NCBI GenBank assembly: GCA_039090855.1
Contig: CM077024.1
Coordinates: 63,573,594 to 63,637,593, forward strand
Direction: 5' to 3'
Source of the DNA: Macrothele yani
Taxonomy: Eukaryota > Arthropoda > Arachnida > Araneae > Macrothelidae
Length of the DNA: 64,000 nt
In this document: positions 46,198 through 56,170 of the stretch, piece by piece
Layout: the number at the start of each line of letters is the position of its first letter
Numbering within the stretch: the first letter of the stretch is position 1
The notes under the pieces: model-generated
Database searches by the model: none
What the model was told of the DNA's origin: nothing
What the model saw: only the letters and a program-made list of their open reading frames with translations
Translations under genes and position numbers: made by a program

Positions 46198-49100
46198 ATA
46201 CATACATACATATCACTAAGCTGTTCTTTGAGATTCAGAGGTTAGCTCCAAAAAGAAATACAAACTTCCAGATATTTTTACTTATTGTTGTCGTATCAAA
46301 CTTCGCCATTTACAGCGATCTTGACATACAACTCGTGCTTCACTGATATCCATTACACGCCGTACACAAGAGCTTTTATACTTCATACTCATAATCTTTT
46401 TTTCATGCAGACACTCCTGAATCTGATCCACCCATGTCTTCCTTGGCCTTCCTCTGCCTTTCCTTCCTGCCACTTGGGCTAAAAATATTTTCTTAGTAAG
46501 CATTTCATCACTCATTCTTTCAACATGGCCAAACCACCGAAGCATATTGGTCTCCACCTTGCTAACAACATTTTGCTTCACATCACACAACTGCAATACA
46601 TCTTCATTCCTCACACAATCAGACCGTGTCTTGCCACAAACCCCACGTAAGTAACGCATTTCTCCAGCACACAAACGACTCCTATGTTTCTTCTGCAGTA
46701 CCCAGGTTTCACTGCCATACATCAGAGTAGGAACAATTACTGTTTCATACACAGCCATGCTGGACTCTCTAGAGAACCCATCATTCCTGTGAAAACCTCC
46801 AAGAGCAGCTATGACTTTCAAAGAATTCACTCACCTACTGATTTCACCATCCAACTTGTTCTCTCTGTCAAACATGCTTCCTAAATACACAAACTCACTC
46901 ACCTGGTCAATCACAGTGCCATTTATACTTACATTACATTCAGTGCTACCCATTCCTCTCTCAAACACCATAACTTTGGTTTTTCCCTTATTTATACTCA
47001 GTTTGAATTTCATGCAAACTTCGTGCATCCGAGTCAACATACTCTGCAACTCACTTTTGCTCTCTGCCAACAGGACAGTGTCATCAGCATACAGCAATCT
47101 GCACACACGGATATCACCAAGACAAACTACTATTATCTATTTTGGCCTCACGCATGCATGCGTCCATAAATATATTAAACAGCCATGGTGACATTACAGA
47201 ACCTTGTCTAACTCCTGCACCAATGGAAAACCATTTTGATAAAACACCATTCACTCGTACACAAGCTCTACTACCAGCATACATGGCTTTTACACTATTA
47301 AGTAGCTTCCCAGTAACACCATATTCATTCAATACCTTCCACAAAAGTGTCCTATTCACTCGGTCGTAAGCTTTCTCTAAATCTATGAAGGCAGTAAAAA
47401 CTTTCTTCCCAACAGCCAGATACTTTTCAATCATCGTGCGTAATGCAAAAATCTGGTTAGTGCAGCCTTTACCAGGCATAAAACCACTCTGAACATCCCA
47501 CACTTTCAATGATGTAAGACCCCGTACTTTTTCAATAACAACCTTACCAAACACTTTCCGTGGCACACTCAGTAGGCTAATACCACGACAGTTCTTGCAT
47601 TCAGTCTGATAACCTTTTCCCTTATACAAGGGAACAATAATAGCATCCTTCCAATCCCGAGGGACCATTCCTAACTCCCAGCACAACTGGCAAATTTCAG
47701 TTAACCAGTCAATTATAGAGTTACCACCATACTTCGCAGTTATGCCATAAACTCCTGGAGCCTTACCATTCTGAAGAGATTTTAGAGCTTTACACACTTC
47801 TCTTGAGATCCCTCCTGTGCTTCCATCCCTCATTGTGACATCATCTGCGTCTGTCTCAGAATCATCTTTGCTTTCCTGATCTAATAACTCGCAGAAGTAT
47901 TCACCCCATCTTCCACTTAACTCATTTGGCTCCCATGTCATTTCCCCGATCTCATTCTTCACACAACTTACAACTTTGTTTCCCCTATTTTTCCTGAGTC
48001 TGATGTACTTCCAGAAGGACTTTCTATCTTTCCAAAAAGCCAGTTCATGCCTTTCCACTTTCTCTTTCCTATCTTTTGCCTTAATGTGGCGAACCAGCTT
48101 AGCAGCTTCACGCTTCTTACAGCGATATTCGTCCACAAAGACTCTAGCTTGCAACATCCCCAAATAGGCTTCCTTCTTTTTCTTTACTGCCTCATCAATC
48201 TCACTATTCCACCAAGCATCACCTCTATTGTTACCCACTATTGTGGTGCCACAGACCTCTTTAGCAGCAGTGACAACACAGTTCTTAAAACATTCCCACT
48301 TCTTTTCTACATCCCTCTCACAAGATTTCAGATCCTTCAGTCGTTCTCTGAGTAAGTCAGAATACCGCTGATGATCTTCAAGGAGCCTATCAACCTTTAT
48401 TCTTTCTGTCCTGGGTCTCTTCCTATTTCTTTTCCTCCAACCAACATTAAGTTTCACTCGTGACACTACCAAGTAATGATCAGAACCAACATCCGCACCT
48501 CTCATCACACGGGTGTCAACAACTAAGTGTTTCAAACGCTGATCGTAAACAACAAAATCTATCACTCTTTTGACCAAGAGTACGATTTTCCCAAGTATAT
48601 GTGTGTATATACTTGTGGTTGAAAAATGTATTAGATACACACAAACCATTCTCAATGCAGAGTTCAATTAATCTTTCACCATTATCATTCACACAAGGAT
48701 CATTAAACTTACCCAGAACATTGTCAGAAATTGCATTCAGCCCACCTACTCTAGCATTGAAATCCCCTGCTATTATAACTTTTTCTTTAGCACCAAACTG
48801 GCTCAAAACAGCTTTTAGCTCATTCCAGAAATCTTCTTTCTTATCAGAAGGTTCCGAGTCACAAAGGAGCATACACTACAACAATTACAATTCTCTGAAG
48901 TTTCCCTTTCAAACAAATCCAGAGAATTCTCTCACTTATGCAACCATAGTGAATCAAGTTGTTCTTCATCTTTTCACTTAAAATCACACCTACACCAGCC
49001 TGTCCTCTCATATTATCCTATACTCCAGACCACACACTCACCGTGCCATTCACTTCTTCTACCCCAATTTCCTTCTTTATGGTTTCACTTACACACAGCA

Positions 49101-49330
49101 CATCCAGTCAATACTTAATCTCCTCAATCACCTCACTCATCTTGCCATTTATACTTCTAGTATTCCATACACCAATCTTACATTCACTCAGCAGAGATCG
49201 CTTTCTCATACGCCGTTTAGAAAGTCCAGGTCGATTTCGTGGTCCGTCCTTCTCAAGTGTGGTAGGTCCACCATATCATACACTTGAGTCATTCTTAATA
49301 TTTCTTTTTGTCTTTTTAATCAGGTAAATA
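46198..49330 (-). mobile_element. Second LINE family (endonuclease/RT), with (TATG)n tail
   Basis: A minus-strand non-LTR element distinct from the RTE at the left. Its 3' end is TTTTTGGAGCTAACCTCTGA...GCTTAGTGATATG followed by (TATG)n at about 46198-46215. The 5' side reaches at least 49330. The same 3' end sequence, 5'-truncated to about 60 bp, is found at 59748-59808. The clade was not determined; the RT resembles LINEs common in arthropods with a VMSPWLFN motif. Confidence 0.75.
46282..48990 (-). pseudogene. LINE endonuclease-RT polyprotein, few frameshifts
   Basis: Endonuclease part: VIIAGDFNARVGGLNAISDN, NGLCVSNTFFNHK, YTWENRT, a frameshift near 48560, then VIDFVVYDQRL and GADVGSDHYLVVSRVKL. 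RT part: LKSLQNGKAPGVYGI, IIVPLYKGKG, CRGISLLSVPRKVF, SGFMPGKGCTNQIFALR, FIDLEKAYDRV, GVRQGSVMSPWLFNIFMD, a frameshift near 47115, LLYADDTVLLAES (catalytic ADD), then a small gap near 46830 and YETVIVPTLMYGSETWVLQK, a LRWFGHVERMS segment, GRPRKTWVDQI and the stop at 46282. Three or four lesions; otherwise well preserved. Confidence 0.85.
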
Positions 49331-49529
49331 CATCAGTGTGGGGGATTAGCCCACAGCTGAGGGTTCCAGTTGGTCATTCAACCTAAGGATTCTGGAACAA
49401 AACCCAGTGAGTTGGGGTCTTTTCGCAAATGTCACACAGAACTAGCTATTAAATGTTCCATAATTCTGAGATTCAATTTGAGATGTTTGCCCCATATAAT
49501 TACACTGTTGCAGTCCCGTGGAATTTGAT

Positions 49530-49936
49530 ATACGAGGGTGATAAAGTATTAAGACTCTGTGCATAACAGTTAATTGGAGTGGTGGAGCAGAATGCAGTTT
49601 GGCAAGCTGTGACCAGTTGTTTGGAATGTCACATTAATGGTGTCTGAGAAATTTGTGTAAAACACTTGCGTTAAATTATGTCAGAAACTTGGGGATTCTT
49701 AAAAAGAAACAAATGACGAGTAATGGAGAGTGTATGGTGAGGACTACCCAAGTCGTCCATGTGTGTATGACTGGTGCAAACATTTTGAAAATAGCAGTGA
49801 AAGTGTTCAAAGTGATAATCGTTGTAGAAGGTTCTTAACAAGTACGAATGAAAGAAATGGCCAAGAAGTTCCTTCAGCTATGAGAGAAAACCGCAGAATT
49901 ACTATCAGGGAACTTGCTGACAATTTAGGCCTTCTT
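49530..49936 (+). pseudogene. mariner N-terminal fragment, plus copy
   Basis: From about 49637: SEKFV, CVKLCQKLGDS, then VYGEDYPSRPCVYDWCKHFE, NSSESVQSDNRCRRFLTSTN, PSAMRENRRITIRELADNLG. This is the N-terminal HTH region of a mariner. It is mirrored by the minus copy on the other side of 49937. Confidence 0.7.
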
Positions 49937-50221
49937 GGATAAGTACGGGCAAAGCTCCCCGAAGACTTGGGGACGTAACGCAGCTGAACAAACTTCTTGG
50001 ATGTATCTTTTATTCTTGCTTGTTGAGGGTCTTCCACAACGATTGTCACTTAGGGAGACCTTCACAGCCATTTTTGGAATGTTTGTACCAGTTGTACTCG
50101 TGGCTGACTCCTGCACGCTCAACAACTTGTCATAAGTTTCTCTTCAAGAACCCCCAAGTTTCTGACAGAATTTGATGCAAATGTGTTGCTCAACTTTCTC
50201 AGACATTGTTAATGTGACCGA
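49937..50221 (-). pseudogene. mariner N-terminal fragment, minus copy
   Basis: MSEKVEQHICIKFCQKLGGS, then ETYDKLLSVQESATSTTGTN, IPKMAVKVSLSDNRCGRPST and KNKRYIQEV: the same part of the same mariner family as 49530-49936 in opposite orientation. Both are cut at the mirror point. Confidence 0.7.
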
Positions 50222-51466
50222 AAGTTTTGCAATATTCGGATCACTTAATGTCTTCATACGTACCTTTACGATGAAAGCTGACCAGCATTTAAAGTATAGG
50301 CCATCGTGTTGCACCATCTTTAGCCATCTGCCTGCCAGTTCCTCGATTCAGCGGCAGTACCAGTTCTTGTCCTTCAAGGCGAAGAACTCCTTCACCCATG
50401 CTGCCACCTCCTTCTGGTTGTTGAAGTGCCGCTTGCAAAGAAAGAGGGAAATGGACCGAAACAAGCAATAACCCGATGGGGCAAGGCCCGGACTATATGC
50501 TGGGTGCGGCATCAGTTTGATGCCCTCAAATTCCTGGAGTTTTGCCCGGGTCGTTCACACAGTATGAGGCCAAGCATTGTTCTGTGGAGTAGAGTGCACT
50601 TTCTGTTCACCAGTGCTGGGTACTTCTACTCCAAAACAGCATGTATCTGCTCCAGCTGTTCAGAGCAGAGGTTGGCATTGATGGTCCAACCATCTGGAAC
50701 AAATCTGTAATGGATTATCCCCTCGAAATTCCACCAGACGCAGAGCATCACCTTGTGTTCGAAACGTCCACGTTTGGCAACAGGTTCAGGAAGCTGGCCC
50801 GGGCTCAACTACTGCTGTTGTGTTTTAGGATGACAGAAATAGACCCACTTTTCATAGCATGTAACAATTCTCTTGATGAAATGTATATAACACGGGTTTT
50901 CTAGGAGTTTCATCTACATGTCCACTCGGCTGTTTGCTTCAACTGGCGTCAGGTCATGAGGGACAATGCAGCAGCTCCTGTAGACCTTGCTGGGGTCCTG
51001 CAGGTCACGATCCATGGTGGTCTGTGATATGCCTAGCTCGCCTGATAATCGCCAGGTGCTGGTTATCAGATTTGCCTCTATGGCCTGGCGCACTGCCTCC
51101 GAATCCACGGTTTGAGGCCTACCTGACCTTGGCTGATCGTCGAGGTTTCTGTCACCTGAGCGAAATTTCTTGAACCATCTGGTTGTGGTGTTGTGGTCCA
51201 CGGAACCTTCCCCTTTCACATGACAAATGTTTTGTGTTGCTTGAGCAGCATTATGGCAGAGTTCAAACTTGTAAAGCAAAACTTTCCTAATTATCAGATT
51301 GTGGCTGTTCATCTTAAGATCCCAACCACAGACGGAACGACGACATGCAATGCTGTTTCACAGCAACGACTACCACTTTGTATCCCTTTTGACTTGAATT
51401 AGTTTAAACACGTGACATATACGCCGCAGCACATGCATTAATGCAAAACTTTCGACTCGCCCTCTG
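50222..51466 (-). mobile_element. mariner element, minus strand, degenerate
   Basis: The right end is CAGAGGGCGAGTCGAAAGTT (read on minus) after TA at 51467-51468; the left end has a similar ACCGAAAGTTTTGCAAT at about 50218-50234. The transposase starts at 51312: MNSHNLIIRKVLLYKFELCH, a TTRWFKKFRSGDRNLDDQ and PRSGRPQTVDSEAV HTH region, WRLSGELGISQTTMDRDLQ, then after stops KVMLCVWWNFEGIIHYRFVP, CSEQLEQIHAVLE. The C-terminal catalytic part is scrambled. The (F/Y)KKFRSGD and SGRP motifs are standard mariner. Confidence 0.8.
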
Positions 51467-52285
51467 TAATAATAAAGATCAAAATAGTTGATTGACAAAT
51501 TACATACAACTCAAATGTGAACCTTTACAGCATAAAATTAAAATATTGGGCTATGAACAACATAAAAATAAGAGACCAAAATATCTTCATCCGGAAAAAC
51601 AGTTCCGCTTATGAATCAACAAAATTAATAAACAGCATTAATGATTTAATTGGAAAATAATATACTTACAAAATACATGATTTTAATTTTTGAAGTGGAC
51701 ATAATATAAGAGAAACTTAACAAAATTTTTAATCTTTTTGTGTAAACAAAGCCATTGACATAAGTTTCTGATCACAGGCCTTGATAAAGATCTAGAGGCC
51801 AGAAATGTTTGGGGGAAAAAAAAAACGTCAGAAAACAAAGGATATTTGAAAGCTCTTTATGTTAACACAGAATTTATTTATTTTAATCTGAATAGTCTAT
51901 GAGTAATTGTTTTTAAACACTGATTTAAAGAATGAATCCAATACACAATGCTTTAGTACAGCAAAAGTATTTTTTCACTGATTAAGTACACAGAATTTTA
52001 TTCAGCATTTGAATTTTGAACATAATTGAAAAAAATAGAGCAATTACTGCTAAAAATGTACCAGGCAATACTAAATTTGAAATAACTGAAACTGACCCAT
52101 GAAACTGAAGATATCTGTTTGATATTGCAAGTCCTCTTACCTTTTTTCTAAGATTCTTAAACAATATAATTTATACCCAACATTTTGGTAAAACAATGAG
52201 TCAAATAAGAAATACTGGCAAAAATGCGATCTACCCTTTATGACTTCTTTCTTTATACAATGAAATAAATATAAATTTTCCCTAC

Positions 52286-52364
52286 CTGTGTATGCAACAC
52301 TACCCATTCCAGGATCTCTGCCAGTCATGCTAGTAGGAGCTTGAAACTGCATGTCATAGTAACC
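52286..52364 (-). CDS. lig: lingerer (UBAP2/UBAP2L family) exon, second of three seen
   Basis: A 79-bp exon with acceptor ...TTTTTTTTAAG|GGT and donor ACACAG|GTAGGG. It encodes 26 codons plus one base: GYYDMQFQAPTS then MTGRDPGMGSVAYT. In UBAP2L the matching stretch reads DYYSIPF..PT..LTGRDGSLASNPY, so the YY, APT and GRD positions line up. The polypyrimidine tract is overgrown by an A-tract on the plus strand (52366-52402), leaving about 35 T before the acceptor. The exon joins in phase to 58390-58455 and to 30629-30828. Confidence 0.9.
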
Positions 52365-52404
<40 letters not shown>

Positions 52405-52557
52405 AAAGAAAAATGTTTTCTTTTTAATCATAGGCCAAGAAAGAAATACAAATTAGGAAAAACTAGCAGTTTCAGATCATAGCATAAAATTACATATTAA
52501 ACATGACGACATAAGTCCACAAATGAGTTTTTCTCCCAAATCAATTTCAGGTATTAA

Positions 52558-53014
52558 AGTAAATGCAACATGTTCAATAAGTAGGAACTGTACACCAAAT
52601 CATACTCAAAATAGTATAACTATACTAAAAATCCGAAATCTCTTGGCGTAGAATACAAATACATTTTTCCAAGCTTTCGCACATCAACCAGATGGCTTTT
52701 TCAAGGAAGGTAGACAGATAACTGCAAACTGGACAACAGAATGTTTCAACAATTTGAATGCAGTGACTTGCCCAACCAACGTCACCTCGTTTCTTCGAAT
52801 TATCACTTTTGTGCCTATTCATTTATTGTCTTGTCAAGCCACAGTGTTTAAATTGTTGAAACGTTCTATTGTCCAGTTTGCAGTTAGCTGTCTACCTTCC
52901 TTGAAAAAGCCACCTGGTTGATGTGTGAAAGCTTGGAAAAATTTATTTGCATTCTACGCCAAGAAATTTTGGATTTTTAGTATAGTTATACTATTTTGAG
53001 TAAATGCAACATGT
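52558..53014. mobile_element. Small PLE-like palindrome with 16-bp target duplication
   Basis: Direct repeats AGTAAATGCAACATGT at 52558-52573 and 52999-53014 flank an inverted repeat: TACTCAAAATAGTATAACTA...CTTTTTCAAGGAAGGTAGAC...CCAGTTT (52603-52750), paired with the region 52848-52998. The arms, read outward, contain CCTTGAAAAAGCCA...GATGTG.GAAAGC, similar to the CTTGATAAAGCC...GAAA signature at other PLE ends. No coding part is left. Confidence 0.75.
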
Positions 53015-53583
53015 CAAAAAATTAAACTTAATTGCCAAAAAGACAAGCCACTCAAAAATGTGCAATATGTATCACAGAAAGATGAGTTGTTACTCTGATA
53101 TAACAGATGAACTACGTTGTCAAAAGAAAGTTAACCAAACCTAGCTTGTACAAGATAGGAATTTTAATTAACACAATTCAGATAATTCATTCTGAAAAAA
53201 TTATCATAGTTCTATTTAATTAATCAAGTATGATTATTATAAAAAAAAAAAATGAACAGCATCTACCTACGCTGTCCACATAAATTAGATAGTTCAATGA
53301 ATAAATAGTTTAACCTTAAAGATACCTGCAATGTCCCAATTAATTACTCTGCTGTAGCTGAAATAGAGTTACCTTGTTATAATGCTGCTTTTTCTTTTCT
53401 GTAGTTACACACTGATAATTAAAACTTCATCAATTTTATTAAACTATAATTTTTGCAATGGCACTACAGTGTATCTTCAGCCTACCATTTTAATCACTGA
53501 AGAATAAAAATAAGCTTTATGAGATAAAAAGGAAGGCGCTTCCTACCCCCCTCCAATACTTCAAGAGAACTGTGTTTTCCACT

Positions 53584-53794
53584 TTAAAATGTCAACTAAT
53601 AAGCCAAAGTCCTTATTTAAAGAAAAATATTCAGATTTTGTACTAATGGATTGCAAAGATAGCTAAAGCATTAACTGTATCACCTCAATATTTTTAAAAT
53701 TTCAACTAAGCCCAAGTCCTTATTTAAAAAAAATTGCAGATTTTGTACTAATGGATTGCAAAGATTGCTAAAACATTAACTGCATCACCTCAAT
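53584..53794. repeat. Tandem duplication, about 105-bp unit
   Basis: Unit 1 (53584-53690) and unit 2 (53694-53794) share TCCTTATTTAAA, AGATTTTGTACTAATGGATT and CATCACCTCAAT with few differences. Non-coding, inside the lingerer intron. Confidence 0.9.
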
Positions 53795-55839
53795 TTCACC
53801 TGTCAGTTGTATATAACAGATCATTTTCCATTTCTTGAAAGTTAAGATCATTTGCTTTTAATTACTTTATCTGTCAATTCTAATACCAACAACTTGCTGC
53901 ATTTGATTTTCGTTTCAGTATATAACAGCCAAACATAGGAAATTTTACAGAGCAAAATTCCAATGTACCAAACAAGAAAAACTGGCCAGAGGATTAGCTG
54001 TACAATCAGCATAGGTTATCAGAAAGACAGTCCCTACAAAACCAATAATAAGCATAGTTGCTTAGTAGTAAAACTAGTACACTGAGTTGAATCACTCATG
54101 TGGGCAAATTTTATCATTCACTTTCACACACAATGGCTGTCAGCACTGAGAAGTGAATACGTTTACAATCTCCCTTTCTCTCTCCCCTGTTTAATTTTTT
54201 TAAACAATTCTATATAATTTATATTTAACAGAGGGACACATCTAATTATGTAGCACACAATGAGAGCTCAAATACATACAAAAATAAAAAATACAAGACA
54301 TGTGCCCGAGTTCAAGTAGCAATCTTTCGTTTGTTATAGCAGCTCAAAAACAAAAGAAATATTACAATTTTGAACTAGCAATAAGCAATCACATCTACTT
54401 CAAGTTCGACTTTATTTTAAAAATTCAAACATACTGCTGCTTTCTCAAGTATTGACTAAAACTAGGGTTGTTTTACAAAACAAAAATATGCTTCCAGAAT
54501 TTTATGAACATACAGTAGTTGTAATCAAATGTTATTATAGTAGCAGTTTACAATTCACGTATTTTGATACCTACACAATTTAGAGTGCTACTGTCATTTC
54601 CACACTCTAATTCCATTGTTCAATGCTCTATGCACATTCAAGATGGAGCGATGGTTTTCCCTGCCCATGAGCTTTCAAGGTTTTTTTTTTTATACATGAT
54701 CACTGTAAACATCCACCATACAGTTCACTGCAAACTCAACTGTACTGCATCTTTAAAACCAATAGTAGACTTCATGTTATTAACTCAAAGTAGTCATTTT
54801 TCATAAGGCATAGGCAACCAACCAGGATATCTTAATAAGTTACCAATGTATCTTTGGCACATGGGGTAGTTACTATCTATATAGCTCAGATCTCATATTG
54901 TCACTCACTATTCTCACCTTAGTTATACTTTACCTACTAAGAAATAATCAGCTTAGCATCCAATTGTAACAACTATGAATAAAATAGGTCTAAATACTGC
55001 ACTGTATACAACAAACTACTTATCCTTGCCTTATCAATAACTGTAAATAAGTGTCAACGCTACTAACAACCTACAGCAGAAATTCTTTATATGCAGGTTA
55101 TGCTGTAAGTTTTCAGCATCATGTTTCTGGCTGAAACCAGTTTTTAGTCTGCTGTTGGTGAAAACGAGTGTTGGTCTGACATTCACCTGCAACAAATCTC
55201 TTCCAATGTGGTTTTTTTTTTTTTTTTTTTTTTTTGTGCTATGATTTCAAAAATGGTGGCACACAGTTTTGAATTGCGATTAATTACTTTTAGACTATGT
55301 TCCTTCACAAGCAACACTTCGAAACTCGTTTAATGAATTTTCAAAAATCAGGGTCGAAATTCACTGGCAGGTCTTAATACAGTTGTCCTCCTACTGCTGT
55401 AACACAGGAAAACATCAATGCTTTGAGGAAGCTAAAAAAAGAAGATTCTCATATCACAATTCCTTAAATGCACGCCCCTCAACAGCAGTTCTGCACACAC
55501 CAATCATGTATGATTATGTGTCAACAAGCGATGCACTTAATATGGGTGCAATTACATGTTTGCTAAGTTCGATGGCAGGCAAAGCAGACATACAAGCTTG
55601 TTCTAGTGACAAATCATAGATATGCTACTATAACCAAGAAACAGAACAGCAATTTTGAGGATCTGGTGTTTCTAAATTGACTAGCTGCAGAAGAAAATCC
55701 AAAGAAGCTACAATGCAAGGAAGAAAACGTTTGCATCTTCTTTTGTAAATGGAACATCTGGCAACAAATGTCCTTTAAAACCAACAATCACTGTGGAATG
55801 GTAGGTACACCTTCCACTGCCTTCAAAAGGTCACCACAG

Positions 55840-56170
55840 AGTGGCAGAAACAGCAACTTAGATTGAAGAAGGGACACCTGCTCTGCACCATGACAATGTG
55901 GTTGCCCACACAGCAGCCAAGACAGTGAATTTCTTGGCTAGGAAAGCAGCATGGGTGTTGGCCTCATCCAGCTTATTCACTTGATTGGCTCATTGAGACT
56001 TCTTTGTTTTTGAAAAACAAGGGAATGCTTTGGGGGAAGTCATTTTTCATTCAATGAAAAGGATGTGTCTGCATATCTGAAGGGACTTGACGGTATTGAG
56101 AAACCACCCAGGGAAGAGACTTTTCCAAAGTGGTTTGGGTACAAAAGTGCATAAACACTAATGCAGATTA
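55840..56170 (+). pseudogene. mariner transposase C-terminal remnant
   Basis: ALHHDNVVAHTAAKTVNFLA (second catalytic D region, HDN.PAHTA type), then RKAAWVLAS and, after stops and shifts, GKSFFIQ- and ISEGT-like pieces and GRDFSKVVWVQKCI near the C-terminus. The N-terminal half is not recognisable upstream. Confidence 0.6.

Larger units (their letters stand above)
44508..51810. repeat. Inverted arms (PLE-end-like) enclosing a transposon nest
   Basis: The left arm (44508-44576 plus 46029-46190, split by a TIR element) matches the complement of the right arm 51475-51810. Examples: CCCAATATTTTAATTTTATG, GTTCACATTTGA, CAATCAACTATTTTGATCTT and AAATTAAAATC. On the plus strand the right arm ends CAGGCCTTGATAAAGATC...GGCC, the worn motif of PLE ends, so this is probably a further head-to-head PLE pair whose middle was replaced or filled by a LINE and mariners. 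Confidence 0.6.
30829..52285 (-). other. lig: lingerer intron, about 21.5 kb, transposon-filled
   Basis: It lies between the phase-1 donor ACACAG|GTAGGG at 52286/52285 and the acceptor at 30829. It contains all elements listed from 32 to 51.8 kb. Stretches without features: 30829-32070, 39300-40090 and 43536-44500, where nothing coding was seen apart from microsatellites. Confidence 0.75.

Noticed and set aside
46285..49327. Plus-strand ORFs opposite the second LINE
   Set aside because: Shadows of the minus-strand LINE ORF.
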